Assembly: GCF_000282655.1 (NCBI RefSeq) | Contig: NZ_AKIV01000039.1 | Span: 152,843 to 216,842 of the forward strand | Direction of reading: 5' to 3' | DNA length: 64,000 bases | Source: Polaromonas sp. CF318 | Lineage (GTDB): Bacteria > Pseudomonadota > Gammaproteobacteria > Burkholderiales > Burkholderiaceae_C | Program-made: the position numbers and the translations under genes | The notes under the pieces: model-generated | The model's input: the letters and a program-made list of their open reading frames with translations, nothing else | The model's database searches: none | Told to the model about the DNA's origin: nothing | Shown here: in pieces, positions 36,499 to 45,900 of the stretch | Layout: each line of letters starts with the position of its first letter | How positions within the stretch are numbered: position 1 is the first letter of the stretch

Positions 36499-39400
36499 AT
36501 GCAATCCAACGTCCCGAACTCAACCGCTGCCGAGCTCGATCTTGCCGTCAACGACCTAGGCCCTCTCGCATGGGTGCTTGACGAACTTCGCAAGTCGCTC
36601 GATGGCGCTGCCAAGGCGCTCAAGCGTTTCGTGCGGGATGCCGAAGCCGCTCGCGGCTCCGACCTCGCGGCCGTGGATGCCAGCCAGTTGCGGATTGCCC
36701 GCCAGCAACTGCACCAGGCGGTGGGCGCGCTCGAGATGGTCGGCCTGGCCGGCCCCGCGCTGGTGCTGCGCGCGATGGAAGCGGCGGTGCAGAAGTTCGT
36801 GCAGCAGCCCGAGCAATGCAGCCAGGAAGCCGCCGGCAAGATTGAACGGGCCAGCTTTGCCCTGACCGAATACCTCGAGGGTGTGCTGGCCGACAAGCCG
36901 ATCTCGGCGGTGTCCCTGTTCCCCCAATACCGCGACGTGCAGGAGTTGCTGCGTGCCGACCGCATCCATCCCGCGGACCTGTGGTCTTTCGAATGGCGCT
37001 GGCTGGAGCCCGAACTGACGGGCACCAGCGAGCCGCGCAACTACGACGACAGCGCGCGCGCCGTGCTGGACCAGTCGGTGCTGCAGATCATGAAGGGCAA
37101 GGCGCCGCAAGCCGCCAAAAGCCTCAAGGAACTCAGCCTCGGATTCGCGGCCCGGCAGGCCGACCGCCAGCCCCGCATTTTCTGGAAGGTAGCCGCGGCT
37201 TACTTTGAAGCGGTCGCCAACGATCTGCTCGGCTCGGACCTGTACGTCAAGCGCGCCGCTTCCCGTGTCCTGATGCAGTACGCCTCGCTGGCCAAAGGCG
37301 ACACCTCCGTTTCCGAGCGCCTGGCGCAGGACCTGCTGTTTTTCTGCTCGCAGGCGGTCTCCGCGCGTGCCAGCGACACGCCGGTGCTGTCGGCCGTGCG
37401 CTCCGCCTACGGCCTGAACCGCTTCAAGCCTGTCGACTACGAACTTATCCAGTTCGGGCGCTTCGACCCGGCCCTGCTGGCCCAGGCGCGCAAGCGCATC
37501 ACCTCGGCCAAGGAAACCTGGTCGGCGCTGTCCGCCGGCGACGCCAACAAATTCAAATCGGTCAGCGACCAGTTCAGCCTGGTGACCGATTCCCTGCTCA
37601 AGCTCCATCCGCCCAGTGAGCCACTGGCGCAAGCCCTGAGCCGGGCCGTCGAAACTGTGGTGCGCTCGGGCCAGGCCCCCGGCATTGAACTGGCCATGGA
37701 AGTGGCCACTTCGGTGCTGTACCTGGAAGCCGCGTTTGACGACCTGGACCCCAACGATCCGCAACTGGCGGTGCGCACGGCCAATCTCGCGGAACGCCTG
37801 GAGGGCGTGCGGGCAGGCGGGCAACCCCAGCCGCTGGAAGGCTGGATGGAAGAGCTGTACCGCCGCGTCAGCGACAAGCAGACCATGGGCAGCGTGGTCG
37901 GTGAATTGCGCGTCTCCCTCGGCGAACTCGAAAAATCGCTGGACGTGTTTTTCCGCAATCCGCAGGACAAGGTGACGCTGCAGGCGGTTCCCGGGCAGCT
38001 GTCACAGATGCGCGGCGTGCTGTCCGTGCTGGGCCTGGATCAGGCCTCGCACGCGGTGCTGCGCATGCGCGACAGCGTCGAGCAGATGTTGGTCACAGAA
38101 ATCGACGAACAGCAGGCGCGCGCCGCGGGTACGTTTGAACACCTGGGCAACAACCTGGGCGCCCTGAGCTTTCTGATCGACATGCTGAACTACCAGCCCG
38201 CGCTGGCGAAGAAGCTGTTTGTCTACGACGACCAGAAGGGCGAGCTCCGGCCGCTCATGGGGCGTGTGCAGAATGCGGCAAGCGCTGCTTCGGCCGTCAC
38301 CGTCGGCGGCGACATGCTGTCCCAGGAAGTCATCGCCGTGGTGCAGGATGCCGGCCAGGGCGAAGCCGACGCAAGCCTCACCATCAAGCTCGACGCGCTG
38401 GCGACCCATGCGGCGCTGGCCGAACAGCCCGCCCTGGCGCAAACCGCCCGCGAGGCCGCCGTGGCCGTGTCCACGAGTGATACCGATGCCGCCGCCACCG
38501 CGCTCACGACGCTGGCGTTCACCGTGGCGCCGGCACCGGCCGCGCCTGAACCCGCGGCCGAATCCGACGACTTTGAAGAAGACGACCTGCGCGACATCTT
38601 CCTGGAGGAAGCGCGCGAGGTGATAGGCAACGGCCGGGAAGCCCTGGCCGCGCTGGCCACCGACCCGGCCGACGTTTCGCAGCTCACCGTGCTGCGGCGC
38701 GCTTTCCACACCCTCAAGGGCAGCTCGCGCATGGTGGGGCTCAACGAGTTCGGCGAAGCCGCCTGGTCGCTGGAGCAGATGCTCAACACCTGGCTGGCCG
38801 ACCAGAAGGCCACCACCGACGAATTCAGGGCCCTTTCCACCGAAGCCATGGGCGGCTTCGCCGACTGGATCGCCGACATCGCCGCCAACAAGGACGGCGC
38901 CTGGTCAGCATCGGTCTTCCGCGCCAGCGCTGATGCCATGCGTACCGAAGGCCGCTACAGCCCCCTGGTGCTGGGCGCCAAGGCGGCTGTGGCCGCGCCC
39001 GCCGCCGCCCCACCAGCCGCTGTCGCCGATACGGCTCCCGCCGCGGAGCCTGCCGCCACCGAGGCCTTCTCCCTGCCCGACTTCGAACTGGACGCCGGTG
39101 CGCCCGAAGCCGCAAGCGCGGCGCCCGCCGAGGCGACGGCACCTCTCACCGATCTGGATTTTGACCTGGTGTTTGGCGACGCCGCCCCGGCCAAGCCCGC
39201 CGAACCTGCGGCCGAGATTGCGGGCATTGATTTCGACAGCCTGTCGGCGATTTCCGGTGATGCCGGTGTGCCGGCGCAGCCCGTTGCGGCAGCCGATGCC
39301 GCGACGGTGATCGAGCTGGACAGCGCGGAAGCCATAGAGCTGTCCGACGCCGATTTTGACAAGCACTTCCATGCCGAAGCGGCCGAGCCCGTCAAAGCCG

Positions 39401-42400
39401 ATCTGGCCGACGACCTGAACTTCGACTTCTCGGCTACGCCGCCGCAGGCCGCCGCGGTGAGCGAACCCGCTCCCGGCCAGCCGCAGGTCGAGGCGCTTGA
39501 TGCCCTGGACCGCGTCGAGGCCACCGACAGCGCGATGTCGGTCGACGGCGATGAACAGGTCAAGGTCATAGGCACTTTGCGCATCAGCATCCCGCTCTAC
39601 AACGTCTACCTCAACGAGGCCGACGAATGGTCGCGCCGGCTGGTCACGGAAGTGGCCGAATGGTCGCTGGAGCGCAACCAGCCGGTCAGCGATTCCACCG
39701 TGGCCTTGGCGCATTCCCTGGCCGGCAGCTCCGCCACGGTCGGGTTCGACGCCTTGTCCGAAATGGCCCGCGCGCTGGAACAGGCCTTGCAGCAATCCCG
39801 CGCGCATCACCGCAATGGCGCCGCCAAGTACGGCCAGGTGTTTGTGGATGCGGCGGAAGACATACGCCGGCTGCTGCATCAGTTTGCCGCCGGCTTCCTC
39901 AAGGAGCCGGATGCCGGTGTTCTTGATCGCCTCAAGCAGCTCGATTTCTCCGACTCGGTCCTGCCGCCAGGCACCGACTTCTCTGAGTACGATTTCGAGT
40001 CCGAGTCCGTCCTGCCCCAGGAGCCGGCCGTGGAGCCCGAGCCCGTGCCGGAACCTGAGCCCGAGCCGGTGGTGATGCAAGTCGTTGAGGAAGCGCCGCT
40101 TATCGAGGTGCCAGCACCTGCTCCCGCACCGACACCGGCACCAGCGCCCGTGCAGGCCGCGCCCGTGCCGCCGCCCGTCGGGTTTGCCGCGCCTCCCGTG
40201 GCCGTCGCACCTCCGGTGCGCTTGGCCACGCCGGCGCCCGCGACCCAGGGTTTCGAGGACGAAGAGGACGAGGAAATCGACGCCGTCGATGCCATCGACC
40301 CCGACCTGTTCCCGATTTTTGAGGAAGAAGGCGCTGAACTCATGCCCCAGCTGGGCGGCGCGCTGCGGCAGTGGTCCGCTCGGCCCGACAACCAGGGCGC
40401 GCGCATGGAGGTGCTGCGCGCACTCCACACGCTCAAGGGCAGCGCCCGGCTCGCCGGCGCCCTGCGCCTCGGTGAAATGGCGCACCGGATTGAATCCGAA
40501 ATCGAGTTCCTCGGCTCCGACGCCGCGGCCTCGGCGGAGTTCGACGCCCTGATCAACCGTTTTGACGCGATGGAAGCCGCGTTCGAAGCGCTGCGCAACG
40601 CCGATGCGGCCGCCGCCGCCGCCCCCGTGCAGCTGGCTCCCCTTGCCGCTGCGCAGCCCGAGCCCGTCTCCGCGCCGGTGCAAGCCGCCACGGGGCCCGA
40701 TGCCCCCGAAGCCGCTGCGCAAAGCCCCGCGCCGGCGACTGCCGCCGCTGGCGGCTCCCGCAAGCTCTCCGTGCCAGCGCCTCAGGCCATGGCCATGCAG
40801 CCCTTGCGGCAAGCGGCCAACGCCTCGATACGCGTGCGCTCCCAGCTGCTGGACCGCATGGTCAACCAGGCCGGTGAGGTCATGATCACGCGTTCGCGCC
40901 TGGAAGCCGAACTCAGCCAGCTGCGCGGCTCCCTGAACGACATGAGCGGTAACTTGAACCGCTTGCGCCAGCAGCTACGCGACATCGAACTGCAGGCCGA
41001 AACCCAGATGCAGTCGCGCCTGGCACAGGCCAAAGAGGCCCAGGCCGGGTTCGACCCGCTCGAGTTCGACCGTTTCACGCGTGTGCAGGAGCTGACGCGC
41101 ATGATGGCCGAATCCGTGAACGACGTGGCGACCGTGCAGCGCACCTTGCAGCGCACGGTGGAAGCCACCGAGGACGACCTGATCGCCCAGGCCCGCCAGA
41201 CCCGCGAGTTGCAGCGCGACCTGCTGCGCACGCGCATGGTGGAGTTTGAAGGCATCTCCGAACGCCTCTACCGCGTGGTGCGCCAGGCCTCCAAGGAAAC
41301 CGGCAAGCAGGTGAAGCTGGACCTGCTGGGCGGCACCATCGAGATGGACCGCGGCATGCTGGACCGCATGACCCCTGCCTTCGAACACCTGCTGCGCAAC
41401 TGCGTGGCCCACGGCATTGAAAGCACCGAGGTTCGCACCAATGCCGGCAAGGACCCGGTCGGCGTGATCACCGTCCACTTGCGCCAGGAAGGCAATGACG
41501 TGTCGGTCGACTTCAGCGATGACGGCGCCGGCCTGGACCTGCGCCGCATCCGCGAAAAAGCCGTCAGCCTCGGCATGATCGCGCCGGATCAGGCCATTGA
41601 AGACAGCGACGCCGCCAACCTGATTTTTATGCCCGGTTTCTCCACCGCGGCCCAGGTGACCGAACTGGCCGGCCGCGGCATCGGCATGGACGTGGTCCGC
41701 TCCGAGGTCAACTCGCTGGGCGGTCGGATTGAAACCTCCACTGTGGCGGGCAAAGGCACCCACTTCAAGCTGGTGCTGCCGCTGACCACGGCCGTGACGC
41801 AGGTGGTGATGATCCGCGCCGGCAACCTCTCGGTGGGCGTGCCCGCCAACGTGGTGGAAACCGTGCGCCGCGCCTCCGCCAAGGAGCTGCAGCAGGCCTA
41901 CAACACCGGCACGCTGGAGATTGCCGGCGAAACCATGCCTTTCTTCTGGTCGGGCGCCTTGCTGCAGGCATCGCAGCACAGCGGCGAAGTCCAGGGCAAG
42001 ACCACGCCTGTCGTGGTTTTCCGAAGCGCCGCGCAGCGTATTGCCCTGCACGTCGATGAAGTTCTGGGCAACCAGGAAGTTGTGGTGAAGAATCTCGGGC
42101 CGCAGCTGTCGCGCCTGCCCGGCCTGGCCGGCATGTCCGTGCTGGCTTCCGGCGCGGTGGTGCTGATCTACAACCCGGTGGCACTGGCTTCGGTGTACGG
42201 CCAGCAGGCCCGCGCCTGGAGCACCGACCGCGCCGAGCCGCATATGCTCGAAGGATCGGGTGCCACGGCGGCAAGCACCGCCACGGGCACCGGTGCCGGC
42301 GGCGTCGCGAAAGCACCGGCCGCCATGCCTGCCGCACCGCAGATTCCGCTGATTCTTGTGGTCGACGACTCCATCACGGTCCGCCGCGTCACGCAGCGCC

Positions 42401-42726
42401 TGCTGCAGCGTGAAGGCTACCGCGTTACCCTGGCGGCCGACGGCCTGCAAGCGCTGGAACGCCTGCAGGAAGAACGGCCGGCGGTGGTGCTGTCGGACAT
42501 TGAAATGCCGCGCATGGACGGCTTCGACCTGGCGCGCAACATCCGCGGCGACGTGCGCCTGAACAACCTGCCCATCATCATGATCACTTCGCGCATTGCT
42601 GAAAAGCATCGCGAACACGCCAAGGAACTCGGCGTCGACCACTACCTGGGCAAGCCGTTCTCGGAAGAAGAGCTGATGAGCCTGGTGCGGCACTACTGCG
42701 CCGCCGAAACGGCAATCTCCGCCTGA
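36499..42726 (+). CDS. chpA: Hybrid chemosensory histidine kinase ChpA/PilL
   Basis: A 2,075-residue CheA-like kinase. The first ~640 residues are an alpha-helical FimL/ChpA-type region with a degenerate Hpt-like helix. Three Hpt-type domains follow, with candidate phospho-His at 737 (FHTLKGSS), 1072 (AHSLAGSS) and 1310 (LHTLKGSA), separated by Ala/Pro-rich linkers (e.g. ~830-980 and ~1180-1260). The kinase core has a dimerisation region, an N-box (LLRNCVAHGIE, Asn ~1634) and glycine boxes. A CheW domain and a C-terminal receiver with Asp2000 (VLSDIEMPRMDGF) end the protein. The Pseudomonas homologue has more Hpt domains (six plus Spt/Tpt). It phosphorylates PilG and PilH to steer twitching. 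Confidence 0.95.
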   Translation: MQSNVPNSTAAELDLAVNDLGPLAWVLDELRKSLDGAAKALKRFVRDAEAARGSDLAAVDASQLRIARQQLHQAVGALEMVGLAGPALVLRAMEAAVQKFVQQPEQCSQEAAGKIERASFALTEYLEGVLADKPISAVSLFPQYRDVQELLRADRIHPADLWSFEWRWLEPELTGTSEPRNYDDSARAVLDQSVLQIMKGKAPQAAKSLKELSLGFAARQADRQPRIFWKVAAAYFEAVANDLLGSDLYVKRAASRVLMQYASLAKGDTSVSERLAQDLLFFCSQAVSARASDTPVLSAVRSAYGLNRFKPVDYELIQFGRFDPALLAQARKRITSAKETWSALSAGDANKFKSVSDQFSLVTDSLLKLHPPSEPLAQALSRAVETVVRSGQAPGIELAMEVATSVLYLEAAFDDLDPNDPQLAVRTANLAERLEGVRAGGQPQPLEGWMEELYRRVSDKQTMGSVVGELRVSLGELEKSLDVFFRNPQDKVTLQAVPGQLSQMRGVLSVLGLDQASHAVLRMRDSVEQMLVTEIDEQQARAAGTFEHLGNNLGALSFLIDMLNYQPALAKKLFVYDDQKGELRPLMGRVQNAASAASAVTVGGDMLSQEVIAVVQDAGQGEADASLTIKLDALATHAALAEQPALAQTAREAAVAVSTSDTDAAATALTTLAFTVAPAPAAPEPAAESDDFEEDDLRDIFLEEAREVIGNGREALAALATDPADVSQLTVLRRAFHTLKGSSRMVGLNEFGEAAWSLEQMLNTWLADQKATTDEFRALSTEAMGGFADWIADIAANKDGAWSASVFRASADAMRTEGRYSPLVLGAKAAVAAPAAAPPAAVADTAPAAEPAATEAFSLPDFELDAGAPEAASAAPAEATAPLTDLDFDLVFGDAAPAKPAEPAAEIAGIDFDSLSAISGDAGVPAQPVAAADAATVIELDSAEAIELSDADFDKHFHAEAAEPVKADLADDLNFDFSATPPQAAAVSEPAPGQPQVEALDALDRVEATDSAMSVDGDEQVKVIGTLRISIPLYNVYLNEADEWSRRLVTEVAEWSLERNQPVSDSTVALAHSLAGSSATVGFDALSEMARALEQALQQSRAHHRNGAAKYGQVFVDAAEDIRRLLHQFAAGFLKEPDAGVLDRLKQLDFSDSVLPPGTDFSEYDFESESVLPQEPAVEPEPVPEPEPEPVVMQVVEEAPLIEVPAPAPAPTPAPAPVQAAPVPPPVGFAAPPVAVAPPVRLATPAPATQGFEDEEDEEIDAVDAIDPDLFPIFEEEGAELMPQLGGALRQWSARPDNQGARMEVLRALHTLKGSARLAGALRLGEMAHRIESEIEFLGSDAAASAEFDALINRFDAMEAAFEALRNADAAAAAAPVQLAPLAAAQPEPVSAPVQAATGPDAPEAAAQSPAPATAAAGGSRKLSVPAPQAMAMQPLRQAANASIRVRSQLLDRMVNQAGEVMITRSRLEAELSQLRGSLNDMSGNLNRLRQQLRDIELQAETQMQSRLAQAKEAQAGFDPLEFDRFTRVQELTRMMAESVNDVATVQRTLQRTVEATEDDLIAQARQTRELQRDLLRTRMVEFEGISERLYRVVRQASKETGKQVKLDLLGGTIEMDRGMLDRMTPAFEHLLRNCVAHGIESTEVRTNAGKDPVGVITVHLRQEGNDVSVDFSDDGAGLDLRRIREKAVSLGMIAPDQAIEDSDAANLIFMPGFSTAAQVTELAGRGIGMDVVRSEVNSLGGRIETSTVAGKGTHFKLVLPLTTAVTQVVMIRAGNLSVGVPANVVETVRRASAKELQQAYNTGTLEIAGETMPFFWSGALLQASQHSGEVQGKTTPVVVFRSAAQRIALHVDEVLGNQEVVVKNLGPQLSRLPGLAGMSVLASGAVVLIYNPVALASVYGQQARAWSTDRAEPHMLEGSGATAASTATGTGAGGVAKAPAAMPAAPQIPLILVVDDSITVRRVTQRLLQREGYRVTLAADGLQALERLQEERPAVVLSDIEMPRMDGFDLARNIRGDVRLNNLPIIMITSRIAEKHREHAKELGVDHYLGKPFSEEELMSLVRHYCAAETAISA

Positions 42727-42733
42727 CCTTGCA

Positions 42734-42756
42734 GCCGCTCTCCGCGCGGGAGCGGC
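42734..42756. terminator. Hairpin between convergent chpA and phrB
   Basis: GCCGCTC-TCCGCGCGG-GAGCGGC forms a 7-bp G+C-rich stem directly after the chpA stop. There is no U-run immediately after it on either strand, so it is a possible rather than a clear terminator. Confidence 0.4.
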
Positions 42757-42768
42757 GTGAACAGGTTC

Positions 42769-44241
42769 TTAGGCTTTTTTCACCACCGCATAGCGCTGCA
42801 GCGTCAGCGCCCGAGCCTCGTCGTGCTGCACGATGGGCCACGGGTAGTCCTTCCCCATCACCACGCCAGCGGCCGCCAGTTCCAGCGGTTTGGCCAGCCA
42901 GGGGCTGTGGATGGCCGCAGCGGGCAGCTTGGCCAGCGCCGGCACGTAACGGCGGATAAAGCTGCCGTCGGCATCGAACTTCTCGCTCTGGCTGACCGGA
43001 TTGAAGATCCGGAAATAGGGCTGCGCGTCGCAGCCTGTGCTGGCCGCCCACTGCCAGCCGCCGTTGTTGGCCGAGAGATCGAAATCATTGAGTTTTTCAG
43101 CGAAGTAGCGTTCGCCCCGGCGCCAGTCGATTCCCAGGTCCTTCACGAGGAAACTCGCCGTCACCATGCGCAGGCGATTGTGCATATAACCGGTCTGGTT
43201 GATCTGTGCCATTGCGGCGTCGACCAGCGGGTAGCCGGTTCGGCCCTCGCACCAGGCCAGGAACAGTGTGTCGGCACCGGCACCGCTTTCCCAGCGGATC
43301 GCGTCGTATTCGGTCTTGAACGCGCCGTGCACCGCATGCGGGAAGTTGCTGAGGATCTGCGCATAAAAATCTCGCCAGATCAATTCACTGAGCCAGGTCG
43401 CGGCGCCTTCGCTGTCACGGTGTTCAGGGCCCAGTGCCGCGGCTGCCAGGCGTCGGATCGACACCGTGCCAAAGCGCAGGTGCACGCCCAGGTAGCTGGG
43501 ACCCTTGATCGCCGGAAAGTCGCGCGCCGCCTTATAGTTCGCCACGCGGCCTTTGAACTCCTCAAAAAGCCCTTCCCCGCCTTCGCTGCCGGTCGGTATC
43601 TTGAGTGCCGAGAGATTGGTTTTTTCAAAACCGAGCTCGGCCAACGAGGGGATGGCGCGCTTTCTATCGGGGACAGCCGCCAGCGCCGCGCCGTAGCGCT
43701 CCACCGGGTAAGGCTTGAGGTAAAAATCGTCCACCTTCCTGAGCCAGGCGTTCTTGTAGGGCGTGAACACGGTGTAGGGCTTGCCCGCCAGCGTCAAGAC
43801 TTCCTGGCGCTCAAAGATGACATGGTCCTTGAAGCTGTGAAAGGCCACGCCCCGGCTTTCCAGCGCGGCCTGCACGGCGGCGTCGCGTGCCAGGGACTGG
43901 GGTTCGTCATCATGGTTGGCAAAAACCGCATCGACCGCCCATTCGGCGGCCAGCCGCGGCACGGCCTCGGCGGCGTGCCCATGCACCACGATGAGGCCTG
44001 CATCGGGATTGCCGTGTGCCGCGCCCAGCCGCTGCAGCTGGCCGTCCAGGCTCAGCACAGAGCCGTGTATGAACTCCACGCGGCGGTCGGCGCGGGGCAG
44101 GGCGTCCAGGATGTCCCGGTCAAACACAAAAACGCAAAACACCTGCTTACAAGCTTTCAGCGCGTGGTGCAGCGCGGCGTTGTCCTGGGCCCGCAGGTCG
44201 CGCCTGAACCACATCAGGCCGGCGCGGTATTTCTTTTGCAT
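42769..44241 (-). CDS. phrB: Deoxyribodipyrimidine photolyase PhrB
   Basis: A 490-residue class I CPD photolyase/cryptochrome-family protein from the ATG at 44241 (MQKKYRAGLMWFRRDLRAQD). The N-terminal antenna domain has WFRRDLR. The FAD domain has GRTGYPLVDAAMAQ, the NRLRMVTASFLVKDL helix and WQWAASTGCDAQPYFRIFNP, with the tryptophans of the electron path and the Asp/Asn that contact FAD. It repairs cyclobutane pyrimidine dimers using blue light. It lies between chpA and yqgE, leftward, divergent from yqgE by 65 bases. The in-frame extension upstream of 44241 overlaps the yqgE start and was rejected. Confidence 0.94.
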   Translation of the reverse strand: MQKKYRAGLMWFRRDLRAQDNAALHHALKACKQVFCVFVFDRDILDALPRADRRVEFIHGSVLSLDGQLQRLGAAHGNPDAGLIVVHGHAAEAVPRLAAEWAVDAVFANHDDEPQSLARDAAVQAALESRGVAFHSFKDHVIFERQEVLTLAGKPYTVFTPYKNAWLRKVDDFYLKPYPVERYGAALAAVPDRKRAIPSLAELGFEKTNLSALKIPTGSEGGEGLFEEFKGRVANYKAARDFPAIKGPSYLGVHLRFGTVSIRRLAAAALGPEHRDSEGAATWLSELIWRDFYAQILSNFPHAVHGAFKTEYDAIRWESGAGADTLFLAWCEGRTGYPLVDAAMAQINQTGYMHNRLRMVTASFLVKDLGIDWRRGERYFAEKLNDFDLSANNGGWQWAASTGCDAQPYFRIFNPVSQSEKFDADGSFIRRYVPALAKLPAAAIHSPWLAKPLELAAAGVVMGKDYPWPIVQHDEARALTLQRYAVVKKA

Positions 44242-44306
44242 GCTGAGATGGTAGCGAAAGCGCCCCAAGCCCACGCCGCGGCCTTCCATGCGCGTAAAAT
44301 CCGCGT

Positions 44307-44894
44307 ATGGCCACGGATTCCGCATCGATCAACCTCACGCACCACTTCCTCATCGCCATGCCGGGGATGGACGACGAAGCGTTTGCCAAGAGCGTGGTTT
44401 ACATGTGCGAACACAGCGACCGCGGCGCGCTGGGACTGGTCATCAACAAGCCCAGCGACATCAACCTCAAAAACCTGTTCGACAAGGTCGAGCTGCCGCT
44501 GCGCCGCGACGACCTCACGCAGGCCCCGGTATTCCAGGGTGGCCCGGTCCAGACCGAGCGCGGTTTTGTGCTCCACGAATCCATGATGCCCGGCAATGAA
44601 TCGGTCTATGCCTCGACCATGACGATTCCCGGCGGCCTTGAAATGACCACCTCCAAGGACGTGCTGGAAGCGCTGTCCACGGGCGCCGGCCCGCGCCGGG
44701 TGTTTGTCTCGCTCGGTTATTCGGCCTGGGGCGAAGGCCAGCTCGAATCGGAAATCTCCGACAACAGCTGGCTCACCGTCGCCGCCGACGTCGGCGTGAT
44801 CTTCGACACACCGGTCGAGCAGCGCTACGACAAGGCGCTGATGCTGCTGGGCTTGCAGAGCTGGATGCTCTCTCCCGAGGCCGGTCACGCATGA
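44307..44894 (+). CDS. YqgE/AlgH family protein
   Basis: A 195-residue protein of the UPF0301 family. It begins INLTHHFLIAMPGMDDEAFA, then YMCEHSDRGALGLVINKPS and FQGGPVQTERGFVLH. It is a cytoplasmic protein of unknown function, called AlgH in Pseudomonas. It starts the operon yqgE-ruvX-pyrR-pyrB-pyrC'-plsC and overlaps ruvX by 4 bases. The same yqgE-ruvX-pyrR-pyrB-pyrC' order is known from Pseudomonas, where it also lies next to the pilGHIJ-chpA cluster. Confidence 0.93.
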   Translation: MATDSASINLTHHFLIAMPGMDDEAFAKSVVYMCEHSDRGALGLVINKPSDINLKNLFDKVELPLRRDDLTQAPVFQGGPVQTERGFVLHESMMPGNESVYASTMTIPGGLEMTTSKDVLEALSTGAGPRRVFVSLGYSAWGEGQLESEISDNSWLTVAADVGVIFDTPVEQRYDKALMLLGLQSWMLSPEAGHA

Positions 44895-45322
44895 GCCTGG
44901 CGGCCATGCCTTCCCGGGCCGCAAAGGCCTCCCCCAATCTTCACACCTTTCTGGCTTTCGACTTCGGTCTCAAGCGCACCGGCGTGGCCACCGGCAATGT
45001 GCTCACGCGCACCGCGTCGCCGCAGGCCACCATCGCGGCCGAGGGCGGCGACGCCCGCCTCAAGGCCGTCGAGGCGCGCATCAAGGAGTGGCAGCCCGAC
45101 GCGCTGGTGGTCGGCATTCCCTTTCATCCCGATGGGGCCAGCCACGAAAATACCGTGCGCGCGCAGAAATTTGCCCGCCAGCTTCGCGGCCGCTTCGGCC
45201 TGCAGGTTTTCGAGGTCGATGAACGCTACAGCACCACCGAGGCCCTGGCCGGCGGCGCGCATGACGCCGACGCGGCTTCGGCCTGCATCATCCTCGAGCA
45301 ATTTTTAAGGAGTCTTCCATGA
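44891..45322 (+). CDS. ruvX: Holliday-junction-resolvase-fold nuclease RuvX/YqgF (pre-16S rRNA processing)
   Basis: A 143-residue RNase H-fold protein. It has FLAFDFGLKRTGVATGN (first acidic residue), ALVVGIPFHPDG, and VDERYSTTEA followed by the closing Asp (DADAAS). It trims the 5' end of 16S rRNA precursor in other bacteria. It overlaps yqgE by 4 bases and pyrR by 4 bases. Confidence 0.93.
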   Translation: MSLAAMPSRAAKASPNLHTFLAFDFGLKRTGVATGNVLTRTASPQATIAAEGGDARLKAVEARIKEWQPDALVVGIPFHPDGASHENTVRAQKFARQLRGRFGLQVFEVDERYSTTEALAGGAHDADAASACIILEQFLRSLP

Positions 45323-45831
45323 GCAGCCTGACATTGGACGCTGAGGCGCTGTACAGCGACCTGTTGCGCGGCATGCGCCAGCAGCTGGCATCCTATCCCC
45401 AGCCGCCCATGCTGGTCGGCGTGGCCTCGGGCGGCGCCTGGCTGGCGCAGCGCCTGCAAAAAGACCTGGGCCTGGCCGGCGAGGCCGGCATCCTGTCGTC
45501 CTCCATGCACCGCGACGATTTTTCGCAGCGCGGCCTGGCCTCCAGCGGGCAGACCCTGCTGCCGTTTGACGTCAACGGCGCCCACCTGATCGTGGTCGAC
45601 GACGTGCTCTACACGGGCCGAACCATACGCGCGGTGCTCAACGAGCTGTTCGACTACGGCCGGCCGGCCAGCGTCAAGCTGGTGGTGCTGGTGGACCGCG
45701 GCGGGCGCGAACTGCCGGTGCAGCCCGACCTCGCGGTGGCGCGGGTGGCCCTGCCGGCCTCGCAGTCGCTGGAACTGGCGCGCGCCGAGGACGGCAAGTT
45801 CAGCTTCCAGGTGCAGGACCACCAGGCCTAG
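45319..45831 (+). CDS. pyrR: PyrR-type pyrimidine regulator / uracil phosphoribosyltransferase
   Basis: A 170-residue type I phosphoribosyltransferase. The PRPP-binding loop is LIVVDDVLYTGRTIRAVL and a PPi loop (VGVASGGAWLAQRL) lies near the N-terminus. In Gram-negatives PyrR homologues sit with pyrB but do not act through the Bacillus-type attenuator; I see no such attenuator in the 69 bases between pyrR and pyrB. A role as a uracil phosphoribosyltransferase is likely. Confidence 0.9.
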   Translation: MSSLTLDAEALYSDLLRGMRQQLASYPQPPMLVGVASGGAWLAQRLQKDLGLAGEAGILSSSMHRDDFSQRGLASSGQTLLPFDVNGAHLIVVDDVLYTGRTIRAVLNELFDYGRPASVKLVVLVDRGGRELPVQPDLAVARVALPASQSLELARAEDGKFSFQVQDHQA

Positions 45832-45900
45832 CCCCAAGCCCGAAGATCGAAGATCCAAGAACAAAACGAGACCCATAAGAGAACAAGAGGAGTCCACACC

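Noticed and set aside
40975..42693. A 572-residue open frame antisense to chpA, and other long antisense frames across pilJ, opgH, glrR and the lyase
   Set aside because: They mirror codon bias of GC-rich genes on the other strand, show no domain motifs and are Ala/Arg/His/Gln-rich; the sense frames have clear family motifs.
45832..45900. PyrR-dependent attenuator before pyrB
   Set aside because: No antiterminator/terminator stem pair is visible in the 69-base gap.
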